Shown here: positions 6,281 through 6,435 of the stretch, piece by piece
Layout: each line of letters begins with the position of its first letter
Position numbering within the stretch: position 1 is the stretch's first letter
NCBI GenBank assembly: GCA_946540075.1
Contig: CAMNHZ010000044.1
Location: forward strand, 1 to 6,435
Origin: an uncultured Bacillota bacterium
Lineage (GTDB): Bacteria > Bacillota_I > Bacilli_A > RF39 > UBA660
DNA: 6,435 bases
Direction of reading: 5' to 3'
Translations under genes and position numbers: made by a program
The notes under the pieces: model-generated
What the model was told of the DNA's origin: nothing
Seen by the model: only the letters and a program-made list of their open reading frames with translations
Database searches by the model: none

Positions 6281-6310
6281 AGTGTATGGGTATTAATCTA
6301 TTTTTAATTA
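6281..6310 (-). promoter_or_regulatory. Putative sigma-E-type promoter of the cotJ operon
   Basis: The minus strand carries CATACACT (complement of 6281-6288), an exact match to the sigma-E -10 consensus CATACANT. It is 38 nt upstream of the cotJB start. The best -35 is TAATTAA (complement of 6304-6310) at a 15 nt spacing, only a partial match to KMATATT. The box followed by A also fits the sigma-K -10 CATANNNTA, but no AC -35 is correctly placed. Sigma-E control of cotJ is established in B. subtilis; its use here is inference. Confidence 0.5.
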
Positions 6311-6314
6311 GGTA

Positions 6315-6343
6315 TTGCAAAAAGTTGAAAAATCTGTTAAAAT
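6315..6343 (+). promoter_or_regulatory. tRNA-His promoter
   Basis: TTGCAA (6315-6320) and TAAAAT (6338-6343) are 17 nt apart, with an extended -10 TGT at 6335-6337. Predicted initiation is near 6350, about 8 nt before the tRNA. TTGAAA at 6325-6330 is a less well spaced alternative -35. Confidence 0.65.
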
Positions 6344-6357
6344 ACTATATGTCATTT

Positions 6358-6434
6358 GGCGAATATGGTGAAGTGGTTAACACATCGGATTGTGGTTCCG
6401 ACATGCGTGGGTTCGATCCCCACTATTCGCCCCA
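6358..6434 (+). tRNA. tRNA-His, anticodon GTG
   Basis: A full cloverleaf folds by eye. The acceptor stem is GGCGAATA (6358-6365) with TATTCGCC (6424-6431). The D stem is GTG/CAC (6368-6370, 6381-6383). The anticodon stem TCGGA/TCCGA encloses a 7 nt loop with anticodon GTG at 6392-6394. There is a 5 nt variable loop, and the T stem GTGGG/CCCAC carries loop TTCGATC (6412-6418). The eighth acceptor pair, G-1 with C73, is the identity element specific to tRNA-His. CCA (6432-6434) is encoded. The gene is complete; the window ends one base later, so any further tRNAs or a terminator downstream cannot be seen. Confidence 0.98.
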
Positions 6435-6435
6435 T

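Noticed and set aside
1..6435. Mollicute genetic code (TGA as Trp), considered because of the strong AT bias
   Set aside because: Trp is encoded by TGG throughout the genes read and no gene contains in-frame TGA.
1..6435. CRISPR array, insertion sequence, prophage or attachment site
   Set aside because: No regularly spaced repeats, transposase or integrase genes, or terminal repeats seen. The tRNA-His gene is complete with no duplicated 3' fragment elsewhere in the window.

Overview
The window is a strongly AT-rich, gene-dense stretch of bacterial chromosome. Stop codons that can be read are all TAA, tryptophan is encoded by TGG with no in-frame TGA, and strong AGGAGG-type ribosome binding sites precede most genes. 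With a Staphylococcus-type secreted nuclease and CotJ spore-coat proteins, this points to a low-GC Firmicute (Bacillota) of a spore-forming lineage, or one descended from spore formers. I cannot name the genus from sequence alone.

Layout, left to right. (1) Minus strand, running off the left edge: a secreted thermonuclease with a signal peptide and all recognisable catalytic residues. (2) A divergent intergenic region of about 175 bp with nested inverted repeats and the typA promoter. (3) Plus strand: typA/bipA, a complete ribosome-associated GTPase, closed by an AT-rich hairpin. (4) Plus strand: an SDR oxidoreductase matching UcpA over its whole length, with its own promoter candidate and a clear terminator. 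(5) Plus strand: a two-cassette ABC-F ATPase with a GTG start. (6) Minus strand, convergent with the ABC-F gene: a two-gene spore-coat operon. It comprises a protein that looks like a CotJA-CotJB fusion and, 2 nt downstream, CotJC, a manganese-catalase-like protein. (7) Plus strand at the right edge: a complete tRNA-His(GTG), divergent from the cotJ operon.

The plus-strand genes 2 to 4 look like separate transcription units, since each has a promoter candidate upstream and a hairpin downstream. TypA and the ABC-F protein both act on ribosomes but are not in an operon. The cotJ genes are translationally coupled, and a sequence identical to a sigma-E -10 box lies just upstream, fitting the known mother-cell control of cotJ in Bacillus.

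Most of the window is ordinary housekeeping sequence and I see no complete undescribed system. The points most worth a second look are the fused CotJA-CotJB protein with its Asn/Tyr/Asp-rich leader and a codon-phased palindrome between the convergent ABC-F and cotJC genes. That palindrome gives both proteins the same last four residues (NKDR) and both stop codons.
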